Origin: Hippophae tibetana
Lineage: Eukaryota > Streptophyta > Magnoliopsida > Rosales > Elaeagnaceae
Reading direction: 5' to 3'
Length of the DNA stretch: 64,000 bases
Assembly: GCA_037013495.1 (NCBI GenBank)
Contig: CM072801.1
Location: 74,819,816-74,883,815, forward strand
Made by a program: the position numbers and the translations under genes. Shown here one piece after another: positions 25,901 through 37,657 of this stretch. Every line of letters starts with the position of its first letter. The first letter of the stretch is position 1. The notes beneath the pieces were generated by a model. It was not told the DNA's origin. It ran no database searches and worked only from the letters and a program-made list of their open reading frames with translations.

Positions 25901-28900
25901 CTTTCAGAAACCAAGGATATGAGACTAAATTATGTGGATCCTTTTCACGGACAACCTAATACCTTAGAACACAAAGTAATAAGAAATATTGAATTACCAA
26001 GAAAATGGTTAAGATGTAAAAATTGAAATCATAAAGAGTTAGAACAAAAAACAACGCAGCAAGGTGGGACCAAAAGTTAAGAAGTCAATACGTATTGCAA
26101 ATGACGGAATTTGGTTTCAAAAACACCGGAAATAAAGTATAGATTTGGTGCGGTTTTAGGTATCCAAACAAGCTTGAGTTTGATATTTTATAATAGGCAT
26201 TTCGATACTCGAAATAAAATTAATAACATTTTAAATTTGTAAACCCAATTAATCCCTTTACTTTTTTGAAACGATGAATGTATTAGCTCTCTTGTATTTC
26301 TCAAGAACAAAGATTGGTCTAACTCAAAAAACAAAGAAAAGTAAAAGATACAAACATTTTAAAGAAAACATCGAAATGAAATCCAAAGAGGAAAACAATG
26401 ACAACAAAGTAGTAAAAAAACACAAGACTTGAGGGACAAATTTCCTTTCTTTTTTTGGCATTTGTCACATAAGAAAGCAGAAACCAAACAAAGGACAAAA
26501 TGTTTCAAATCTAAAATTCAAAAAATAGATACACGAAGATAGATACACTACTTTCAGCAACCAATGATATGAGACTAAATTATGTGGATCCTTTTCACAA
26601 ACAACCTAATACCTTAGAACACAAAGTAATAAGAAATATTGAATTACCAAGAAAATGGTTAAGATGTAAAAATTGAAATCATAAAGAGTTAGACCAAAAA
26701 ACAACGCAGCAAGGTGGGACCAAAAGTTAAGAAGTCAATACGTATTGCAAATGACGGAATTTGGTTTCAAAAACACCGAGAAATAAAGTATCGATTTGGT
26801 GCGGTTTTAGGTATCCAAACAAGCTTCAATTTGATATTTTATAATAGGCATTTCGATACTCGAAATAAAATTAATAACATTTTAAATTTGTAAACCCAAT
26901 TAATCCCTTTACTTTTTTGAAACGATGAAATGTATTAGCTCTCTTGTATTTCTCAAGAACAAAGATTGGTCTAACTCAAAAAACAAAGAAAAGTAAAAGA
27001 TACTAACATTTTAAAGAAAACATCGAAATGAAATCCAAAGAGGAAAACAATGACAACAAAGTAGTAAATAAACACAAGACTTGAGGGACAAATTTCCTTT
27101 CTTTTTTTGGCATTTGTGACTTAAGAAAGCAGAAACCAAACAAAGGACAAAATGTTTCAAATCTAAAATTCAAAAAATAGATACACGAAGATAGATACAC
27201 TACTTTCAGCAACCAAGGATATGAGACTAAATTATGTGGATCCTTTTCACGGACAACCTAATACTATAGAACACAAAGTAATAAGAAATATTGAATTACC
27301 AAGAAAATGGTTAAGATGTAAAAATAGAAATCATAAAGAGTTAGACGAAAAAAAACGCAGCAAGGTGGGACCAAAAGTTAAGAAGTCAATACGTATTGCA
27401 AATGACAGAATTTGGTTTCAAAAACACCGAGAAATAAAGTATCGTATTGGTGCGGTTTTAGGTATCCAAACAATCTTCAATTTGATATTTTATAATAGGC
27501 ATTTCGATACTCGAATTAAAATTAATAACATTTTAAATTTGTAAACCCAATTAATCCCTTTACTTTTTTGAAACGATGAAAAGTATTAGCTCTCTTTTAT
27601 TTCTCAAGAAGAAAGATTGGTCTAACTCAAAAAACAAAGAAAAGTAAAAGATACTAACATTTTAAAGAAAACATCGAAATGAAATCCAAAGAGGAAAACA
27701 ATGACAACAAAGTAGTAAATAAACACAAGACTTGAGGGACAAATTTCCTTTCTTTTTTTGGCATTTGTGACTTAAGAAAGCAGAAACCAAACAAAGGACA
27801 AAATGTTTCAAATCTAAAATTCAAAAAATAGATACACGAAGATAGATACACTACTTTCAGAAACCAAGGATATGAGACTAAATTATGTGGATCCTTTTCA
27901 CGGACAACCTAATACCTTAGAACACAAAGTAATAAGAAATATTGAATTACCAAGAAAATGGTTAAGATGTAAAAATTGAAATCATAAAGAGTTAGACCAA
28001 AAAACAACGCAGCAAGGTGGGACCAAAAGTTAAGAAGTCAATACGTATTGCAAATGACGGAATTTGGTTTCAAAAACACCGGAAATAAAGTATTGATTTG
28101 GTGCCGTTTTAGGTATCCAAACAAGCTTGAGTTTGATATTTTATAATAGGCATTTCGATACTCGAAATAAAATTAATAACATTTTAAATTTGTAAACCCA
28201 ATTAATCCCTTTACTTTTTTGAAACTATGAATGTATTAGCTCTCTTGTATTTCTCAAGAACAAAGATTGGTCTAACTCAAAAAACAAAGAAAAGTAAAAG
28301 ATACTAACATTTTAAAGAAAACATCGAAATGAAATCCAAAGAGGAAAACAATGACAACAAAGTAGTAAAAAAACACAAGACTTGAGGGACAAATTTCCTT
28401 TCTTTTTTTGGCATTTGTGACTTAAGAAAGCAGAAACCAAACAAAGGACAAAATGTTTCAAATCTAAAATTCAAAAAATAGATACACGAAGATAGATACA
28501 CTATTTTCAGCAACCAATGATATGAGACAAAATTATGTGGATCCTTCTCACAAACAACCTAATACCTTAGAACACAAAGTAATAAGAAATATTGAATTAC
28601 CAAGAAAATGGTTAAGATGTAAAAATAGAAATCATAAAGAGTTAGACCAAAAAACAACGCAGCAAGGTGGGACCAAAAGTTAAGAAGTCAATACGTATTG
28701 CAAATGACAGAATTTGGTTTCAAAAACACCGAGAAATAAAGTATCGATTTGGTGCGGGTTTAGGTTTCCAAACAAGCTTCAATTTGATATTTTATAATAG
28801 GCATTTCGATACTCGACTTAAAATTAATAACATTTTAAATTTGTAAACCCAATTAATCCCTTTACTTTTTTGAAACGATGAAAAGTATTAGCTCTCTTGT

Positions 28901-30492
28901 ATTTCTCAAGAACAAAGATTGGTCTAACTCAAAAAACAAAGAAAAGTAAAAGATACTAACATTTTAAAGAAAACATCGAAATGAAATCCAAAGAGGAAAA
29001 CAATGACAACAAAGTAGTAAATAAACACAAGACTTGAGGGACAAATTTCCTTTCTTTTTTTGGCATTTGTGACTTAAGAAAGCAGAAACCAAACAAAGGA
29101 CAAAATGTTTCAAATCTAAAATTCAAAAAATAGATACACGAAGATAGATACACTACTTTCAGCAACCAATGATATGAGACTAAATTATGTGGATCCTTTT
29201 CACAAACAACCTAATACCTTAGAACACAAAGTAATAAGAAATATTGAATTACCAAGAAAATGGTTAAGATGTAAAAATTGAAATCATAAAGAGTTAGACC
29301 AAAAAACAATGCAGCAAGGTGGGACCAAAAGTTAAGAAGTCAATACGTATTGCAAATGACAGAATTTGGTTTTAAAAACACCGAGAACTAAAGTATCACT
29401 TTGGGGCGGTTTTATGTATCCAAACAAGCTTCAATTTGATATTTTATAATAGGCATTTCGATACTCGAAATAAAATTAATAACATTTTAAATTTGTAAAC
29501 CCAATTAATCCCTTTAGATTTTTGAAACGATGAAATGTATTAGCTCTCTTGTATTTCTCAAGAACAAAGATTGGTCTAACTCAAAAAACAAAGAAAAGTA
29601 AAAGATACTAACATTTTAAAGAAAACATCAAAAGGAAATCCAAAGAGGAAAACAACGACAACAAAGTAGTAAAAAAACACAAGACTTGAGGGACAAATTT
29701 CCTTTCTTTTTTTGGCATTTGTGACTTAAGAAAGCAGAAACCAAACAAAGGACAAAATGTTTCAAATCTAAAATTCAAAAAATAGATACACGAAGATAGA
29801 TACACTACTTTCAGAAACCAAGGATATGAGACTAAATTATGTGGATCCTTTTCACGGACAACCTAATACCTTAGAACACAAAGTAATAAGAAATATTGAA
29901 TTACCAAGAAAATGGTTAAGATGTAAAAATTGAAATCATAAAGAGTTAGAACAAAAAACAACGCAGCAAGGTGGGACCAAAAGTTAAGAAGTCAATACGT
30001 ATTGCAAATGACGGAATTTGGTTTCAAAAACACCGGAAATAAAGTATAGATTTGGTGCGGTTTTAGGTATCCAAACAAGCTTGAGTTTGATATTTTATAA
30101 TAGGCATTTCGATACTCGAAATAAAATTAATAACATTTTAAATTTGTAAACCCAATTAATCCCTTTACTTTTTTGAAACGATGAATGTATTAGCTCTCTT
30201 GTATTTCTCAAGAACAAAGATTGGTCTAACTCAAAAAACAAGGGAAAGTAAAAGATACAAACATTTTAAAGAAAACATCGAAAGGAAATCCAAAGAGTAA
30301 AACAACGACAACAAAGTAGTAAAAAAACACAAGACTTTAGGGACAAATTTCCTTTCCTTTTTTGGCATTCGTGACTTAAGAAAGCAGAAACCAAACAAAG
30401 GAAAAAATGTTTCAAATCTAAAATTCAAAAAATAGATACACGAAGATAGATACACTACTTTCAGCAACCAAAGATATGAGACTAAATTATGT
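22679..30492. repeat. Seven-monomer block repeated as a six-monomer-offset copy
   Basis: Units 22679, 23330, 23982, 24632, 25284, 25936 and 26586 are followed by 27238, 27889, 28539, 29191 and 29843. Unit 22679 matches 27238 at offset 4559. Units 23982, 24632, 25284 and 25936 match 27889, 28539, 29191 and 29843 at offset 3907. Shared markers are 'caatcttcaa' (near 22913 and 27472), 'ggatccttct' (24632, 28539), 'caagcttgag' and 'acatcaaaagg' (near 25720 and 29627). The two copies differ by one whole monomer, 23330 or its equivalent. Confidence 0.9.
27221..27544 (+). other. 107-codon satellite frame, copy of the chimeric unit (Gly11, Ile85)
   Basis: The conceptual product is identical to that at 22662, including Gly11 and Ile85. 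It lies 4559 bp downstream, in the second copy of the 22.7-30.5 kb duplication. It is a passenger of that duplication rather than independent evidence of conservation. Confidence 0.55.
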
Positions 30493-33400
30493 GGATCCTT
30501 TTCACGGACAACCTAACAACCTTAGAACAATAAGGAATAAGAAATATTGAATTACCAAGAAAATGGTTAAGATGTAAAAATTGAAATCATAAAGAGTTAG
30601 ACCAAAAAACAACGCAGCAAGGTGGGACCAAAAGTTAAGAAGTCAATACGTATTGCAAATGACGGAATTTGGTTTCAAAAACACCGAGAAATAAAGTATC
30701 GATTTGGTGCGGTTTTAGGTATCCAAACAAGCTTCAATTTGATATTTTATAATAGGCATTTCGATACTCGACTTAAAATTAATAACATTTTAAATTTGTA
30801 AACCCAATTAATCCCTTTACTTTTTTGAAACTATGAATGTATTAGCTCTCTTGTATTTCTCAAGAACAAAGATTGGTCTAACTCAAAAAACAAAGAAAAG
30901 TAAAAGATACTAACATTTTAAAGAAAACATCGAAATGAAATCCAAAGAGGAAAACAATGACAACAAAGTAGTAAATAAACACAAGACTTGAGGGACAAAT
31001 TTCCTTTCTTTTTTTGGCATTTGTGACTTAAGAAAGCAGAAACCAAACAAAGGACAAAATGTTTCAAATCTAAAATTCAAAAAATAGATACACGAAGATA
31101 GATACACTACTTTCAGCAACCAATGATATGAGACTAAATTATGTGGATCCTTTTCACAAACAACCTAATACCTTAGAACACAAAGTAATAAGAAATATTG
31201 AATTACCAAGAAAATGGTTAAGATGTAAAAATTGAAATCATAAAGAGTTAGACCAAAAAACACGCAGCAAGGTGGGACCAAAAGTTAAGAAGTCAATACG
31301 TATTGCAAATGACGGAATTTGGTTTTAAAAACACCGAGAACTAAAGTATCACTTTGGGGCGGTTTTATGTATCCAAACAAGCTTCAATTTGATATTTTAT
31401 AATAGGCATTTCGATACTCGAAATAAAATTAATAACATTTTAAATTTGTAAACCCAATTAATCCCTTTAGATTTTTGAAACGATGAAATGTATTAGCTCT
31501 CTTGTATTTCTCAAGAACAAAGATTGGTCTAACTCAAAAAACAAAGAAAAGTAAAAGATACTAACATTTTAAAGAAAACATCGAAAGGAAATCCAAAGAG
31601 GAAAACAACGACAACAAAGTAGTAAAAAAACACAAGACTTGAGGGACAAATTTCCTTTCTTTTTTTGGCATTTGTGACTTAAGAAAGAAGAAACCAAACA
31701 AAGGACAAAATGTTTCAAATCTAAAATTCAAAAAATAGATACACGAAGATAGATACACTACTTTCAGCAACCAAGGATATGAGACTAAATTATGTGGATC
31801 CTTTTCACGGACAACCTAATACCTTAGAACACAAAGTAATAAGAAATATTGAATTACCAAGAAAATGGTTAAGATGTAAAAATTGAAATCATAAAGAGTT
31901 AGAACAAAAAACAACGCAACAAGGTGGGACCAAAATTTAAGAAGTCAATACGTATTGCAAATGACGGAATTTGGTTTCAAAAACACCAGAAATAAAGTAT
32001 AGATTTGGTGCGGTTTTAGGTATCCAAACAAGCTTCAATTTGATATTTTACAATAGGCATTTCGATACTCGAATTAAAATTAATAACATTTTAAATTTGT
32101 AAACCCAATTAATCCCTTTACTTTTTTGAAACGATGAATGTATTAGCTCTCTTGTATTTCTCAAGAACAAAGATTGGTCTAACTCAAAAAACAAGGGAAA
32201 GTAAAAGATACAAACATTTTAAAGAAAACATCGAAAGGAAATCCAAAGAGTAAAACAACGACAACAAAGTAGTAAAAAAACACAAGACTTGAGGGACAAA
32301 TTTCCCTTCCTTTTTTGGCGTTCGTGACTTAAGAAAGCAGAAACCAAACAAAGGACAAAATGTTTCAAATCTAAAATTCAAAAAATAGATACACGAAGAT
32401 AGATACACTACTTTCAGCAACCAAGGATATGAGACTAAATTATGTGGATCCTTTTCACGGACAACCTAACAACCTTAGAACAATAAGGAATAAGAAATAT
32501 TGAATTACCAAGAAAATGGTTAAGATGTAAAAATTGAAATCATAAAGAGTTAGAACAAAAAACAACGCAACAAGGTGGGACCAAACTTTAAGAAGTCAAT
32601 ACGTATTGCAAATGACGGAATTTGGTTTCAAAAACACCGGAAATAAAGTATCGATTTGGTGCGGTTTTAGGTATCCAAACAAGCTTCAGTTTGATATTTT
32701 ACAATAGGCATTTCGATACTCGAATTAAAATTAATAACATTTTAAATTTGTAAACCCAATTAATCCCTTTACTTTTTTGAAACTATGAATGTATTAGCTC
32801 TCTTGTATTTCTCAAGAACAAAGATTGGTCTAACTCAAAAAACAAAGAAAAGTAAAAGATACAAACATTTTAAAGAAAACATCGAAATGAAATCCAAAGA
32901 GGAAAACAATGACAACAAAGTAGTAAAAAAACACAAGACTTGAGGGACAAATTTCCTTTCTTTTTTTGGCATTTGTGACTTAAGAAAGCAGAAACCAAAC
33001 AAAGGACAAAATGTTTCAAATCTAAAATTCAAAAAATAGATACACGAAGATAGATACACTACTTTCAGCAACCAATGATATGAGACTAAATTATGTGGAT
33101 CCTTTTCACAAACAACCTAATACCTTAGAACACAAAGTAATAAGAAATATTGAATTACCAAGAAAATGGTTAAGATGTAAAAATAGAAATCATAAAGAGT
33201 TAGACCAAAAAACAACGCAGCAAGGTGGGACCAAAAGTTAAGAAGTCAATACGTATTGCAAATGACAGAATTTGGTTTCAAAAACACCGAGAAATAAAGT
33301 ATCGATTTGGTGCGGTTTTAGGTATCCAAACAAGCTTCAATTTGATATTTTATAATAGGCATTTCGATACTCGAATTAAAATTAATAACATTTTAAATTT

Positions 33401-33748
33401 GTAAACCCAATTAATCCCTTTACTTTTTTGAAACGATGAAAAGTATTAGCTCTCTTGTATTTCTCAAGAACAAAGATTGGTCTAACTCAAAAAACAAAGA
33501 AAAGTAAAAGATACTAACATTTTAAAGAAAACATCGAAATGAAATCCAAAGAGGAAAAAAATGACAACAAAGTAGTAAATAAACACAAGACTTGAGGGAC
33601 AAATTTCCTTTCTTTTTTTGGCATTTGTGACTTAAGAAAGCATAAACCAAACAAAGGACAAAATGTTTCAAATCTAAAATTCAAAAAATAGATACACGAA
33701 GATAGATACACTACTTTCAGCAACCAAGGATATGAGACTAAATTATGG
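30493..33748. repeat. Distal copy of the 15.1-18.0 kb segment (offset ~15630)
   Basis: Units 31145, 31796, 32446 and 33097 match 15514, 16166, 16816 and 17467 at a constant offset of 15630-15631 bp, which is 24 monomers. Shared rare variants are 'cactttggggcgg' (31350, 15720), 'gaaagaagaaacc' near 31684, 'aacaagggaaag' near 32190 and 'ttttggcgttcg' near 32315. Similarity appears to begin near 30770, where both copies read 'gatactcgactt', and to stop near 33.6 kb. One difference is 'aaaaaacacgcagc' near 31256, where the older copy reads 'aaaaaacaatgcagc'. Confidence 0.85.
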
Positions 33749-35034
33749 GGATCCTTTTCACGGACAACCTAATAACCTTAGAACAATAAGGAATAAGAAA
33801 TATTGAATTACCAAGAAAATGGTTAAGATGTAAAAATTGAAATCATAAAGCGTTAGACCAAAAAACAACGCAGCAAGGTAGGACCAAAAGTTAAGAAGTC
33901 AATACGTATTGCAAATGACAGAATTTGGTTTCAAAAACACCGAGAAATAAAGTATCGATTTGGTGCGGTTTTAGGTATCCAAACAAGCTTCAATTTGATA
34001 TTTTACAATAGGCATTTCGATACACGAATTAAAATTAATAACATTTTAAAGTTGTAAACCCAATTAATCCCATTAGTTTTTTGAAACGATGAAAAGTATT
34101 AACTCTCTTGTATTTCTCAAGAACAAAGATTGGTCTAACTCAAAAAACAAAGAAAAGTAAAAGATACTAACATTTTAAAGAAAACATCGAAAGGAAATCC
34201 AAAGAGGAAAACAACAACAACAAAGTAGTAAAAATACACAAGACTTGAGGGACAAATTTCCTTTCTTTTTTTGGCATTTGTGACTTAAGAAAGGCGAAAC
34301 CAAACAAAGGTAAAAATGTTTCAAATCTAAAATTCAAAAAATAGATACACGAAGATAGATACACTACTTTCAGCAACCAATGATATGAGACTAAATTATG
34401 TGGATCCTTTTCACAAACAACCTAATACCTTAGAACACAAAGTAATAAGAAATATTGATTTACCAAGAAAATGGTTAATATGTAAAAATTGAAATCATAA
34501 AGAGTTAGAACAAAAAACAACGCAACAAGGTGGGACCAAAATTTAAGAAGTCAATACGTATTTCAAATGACGGAATTTGGTTTCAAAAACACCGGAAATA
34601 AAGTATCGATTTGGTGCGGTTTTAGGTATCCAAACAAGCTTCAGTTTGATATTTTACAATAGGCATTTCGATACTCGAATTAAAATTAATAACATTTTAA
34701 ATTTGTAAACCCAATTAATCCCTTTACTTTTTTGAAACGATGAATGTATTAGCTCTCTTGTATTTCTCAAGAACAAAGATTGGTCTAACTCAAAAAACAA
34801 AGAAAAGTAAAAGATACTAACATTTTAAAGAAAACATCGAAATGAAATCCAAAGAGGAAAACAATGACAACAAAGTAGTAAAAAAACACAAGACTTGAGG
34901 GACAAATTTCCTTTCTTTTTTTGGCATTTGTGACTTAAGAAAGCAGAAACCAAACAAAGGAAAAAATGTTTCAAATCTAAAATTCAAAAAATAGATACAC
35001 GAAGATAGATACACTATTTTCAGCAACCAATGAT

Positions 35035-35358
35035 ATGAGACTAAATTATGTGGATCCTTTTCACAAACAACCTAATACTATAGAACACAAAGTAATAAGA
35101 AATATTGAATTACCAAGAAAATGGTTAAGATGTAAAAATAGAAATCATAAAGAGTTAGACGAAAAAAAACGCAGCAAGGTGGGACCAAAAGTTAAGAAGT
35201 CAATACGTATTGCAAATGACAGAATTTGGTTTCAAAAACACCGAGAAATAAAGTATCGATTTGGTGCGGTTTTAGGTATCCAAACAAGCTTCAATTTGAT
35301 ATTTTATAATAGGCATTTCGATACTCGAATTAAAATTAATAACATTTTAAATTTGTAA
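35035..35358 (+). other. 107-codon satellite frame, Phe76 variant
   Basis: Reads 'tatcgatttgg', as non-ORF monomers do, instead of 'tatcgtattgg'. This gives Phe76 in place of Ile and keeps the ClaI site (ATCGAT). It lies in the first copy of the trimer at 33.7-37.7 kb. Confidence 0.55.
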
Positions 35359-36988
35359 ACCCAATTAATCCCTTTACTTTTTTGAAACGATGAAAAGTAT
35401 TAGCTCTCTTGTATTTCTCAAGAACAAAGATTGGTCTAACTCAAAAAACAAAGAAAAGTAAAAGATACTAACATTTTAAAGAAAACATCGAAATGAAATC
35501 CAAAGAGGAAAACAATGACAACAAAGTAGTAAATAAACACAAGACTTGAGGGACAAATTTCCTTTCTTTTTTTGGCATTTGTGACTTAAGAAAGCATAAA
35601 CCAAACAAAGGACAAAATGTTTCAAATCTAAAATTCAAAAAATAGATACACGAAGATAGATACACTACTTTCAGCAACCAAGGATATGAGACTAAATTAT
35701 GGGGATCCTTTTCACGGACAACCTAATAACCTTAGAACAATAAGGAATAAGAAATATTGAATTACCAAGAAAATGGTTAAGATGTAAAAATTGAAATCAT
35801 AAAGCGTTAGACCAAAAAACAACGCAGCAAGGTAGGACCAAAAGTTAAGAAGTCAATACGTATTGTAAATGACAGAATTTGGTTTCAAAAACACCGAGAA
35901 ATAAAGTATCGATTTGGTGCGGTTTTAGGTATCCGAACAAGCTTCAATTTGATATTTTACAATAGGCATTTCGATACACGAATTAAAATTAATAACATTT
36001 TAAAGTTGTAAACCCAATTAATCCCATTAGTTTTTTGAAACGATGAAAAGTATTAACTCTCTTGTATTTCTCAAGAACAAAGATTGGTCTAACTCAAAAA
36101 ACAAAGAAAAGTAAAAGATACTAACATTTTAAAGAAAACATCGAAAGGAAATCCAAAGAGGAAAACAACAACAACAAAGTAGTAAAAATACACAAGACTT
36201 GAGGGACAAATTTCCTTTCTTTTTTTGGCATTTGTGACTTAAGAAAGGCGAAACCAAACAAAGGTAAAAATGATTCAAATCTAAAATTCAAAAAATAGAT
36301 ACACGAAGATAGATACACTACTTTCAGCAACCAATGATATGAGACTAAATTATGTGGATCCTTTTCACAAACAACCTAATACCTTAGAACACAAAGTAAT
36401 AAGAAATATTGATTTACCAAGAAAATGGTTAATATGTAAAAATTGAAATCATAAAGAGTTAGAATAAAAAACAACGCAACAAGGTGGGACCAAAATTTAA
36501 GAAGTCAATACGTATTTCAAATGACGGAATTTGGTTTCAAAAACACCGGAAATAAAGTATCGATTTGGTGCGGTTTTAGGTATCCAAACAAGCTTCAGTT
36601 TGATATTTTACAATAGGCATTTCGATACTCGAATTAAAATTAATAACATTTTAAATTTGTAAACCCAATTAATCCCTTTACTTTTTTGAAACGATGAATG
36701 TATTAGCTCTCTTGTATTTCTCAAGAACAAAGATTGGTCTAACTCAAAAAACAAAGAAAAGTAAAAGATACTAACATTTTAAAGAAAACATCGAAATGAA
36801 ATCCAAAGAGGAAAACAATGACAACAAAGTAGTAAAAAAACACAAGACTTGAGGGACAAATTTCCTTTCTTTTTTTGGCATTTGTGACTTAAGAAAGCAG
36901 AAACCAAACAAAGGAAAAAATGTTTCAAATCTAAAATTCAAAAAATAGATACACGAAGATAGATACACTATTTTCAGCAACCAATGTT

Positions 36989-37312
36989 ATGAGACTAAAT
37001 TATGTGGATCCTTTTCACAAACAACCTAATACTATAGAACACAAAGTAATAAGAAATATTGAATTACCAAGAAAATGGTTAAGATGTAAAAATAGAAATC
37101 ATAAAGAGTTAGACGAAAAAAAACGCAGCAAGGTGGGACCAAAAGTTAAGAAGTCAATACGTATTGCAAATGACAGAATTTGGTTTCAAAAACACCGAGA
37201 AATAAAGTATCGATTTGGTGCGGTTTTAGGTATCCAAACAAGCTTCAATTTGATATTTTATAATAGGCATTTCGATACTCGAATTAAAATTAATAACATT
37301 TTAAATTTGTAA
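36989..37312 (+). other. 107-codon satellite frame, Phe76 variant, second trimer copy
   Basis: Same conceptual product as at 35035, 1954 bp downstream. The base context just before the ATG differs ('caatgttatgag' rather than 'caatgatatgag'). Confidence 0.55.
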
Positions 37313-37657
37313 ACCCAATTAATCCCTTTACTTTTTTGAAAAGATGAAAAGTATTAGCTCTCTTGTATTTCTCAAGAACAAAGATTGGTCTAACTCAAAA
37401 AACAAAGAAAAGTAAAAGATACTAACATTTTAAAGAAAACATCGAAATGAAATCCAAAGAGGAAAACAACGACAACAAAGTAGTAAAAAAAACACAAGAC
37501 TTGAGGGACAAATTTCCTTTGTTTTTTTGGCATTTGTGACTTAAGAAAGAAGAAACCAAACAAAGGACAAAATGTTTCAAATCTAAAATTCAAAAAATAG
37601 ATACACGAAGATAGATACACTACTTTCAGCAACCAAGGATATGAGACTAAATTATGT

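Larger units (their letters stand above)
33749..37657. repeat. Trimeric higher-order repeat, two copies (offset 1954)
   Basis: Units 33749 (N), 34402 (C) and 35052 (ORF) are repeated as 35703, 36356 and 37006. Private markers occur in both copies: 'attatggggatcc' at 33741 and 35695, 'aaagcgttagacc', 'aaggtaggacc', and 'gatttaccaag' with 'ggttaatatg'. 'gaaagcataaacc', which lies just before each copy, is shared as well, so the duplication starts slightly upstream of 33749. Differences include 'gtattgtaaatg' near 35863 and 'ttagaataaaaaac' near 36460 in the second copy only. Confidence 0.9.
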
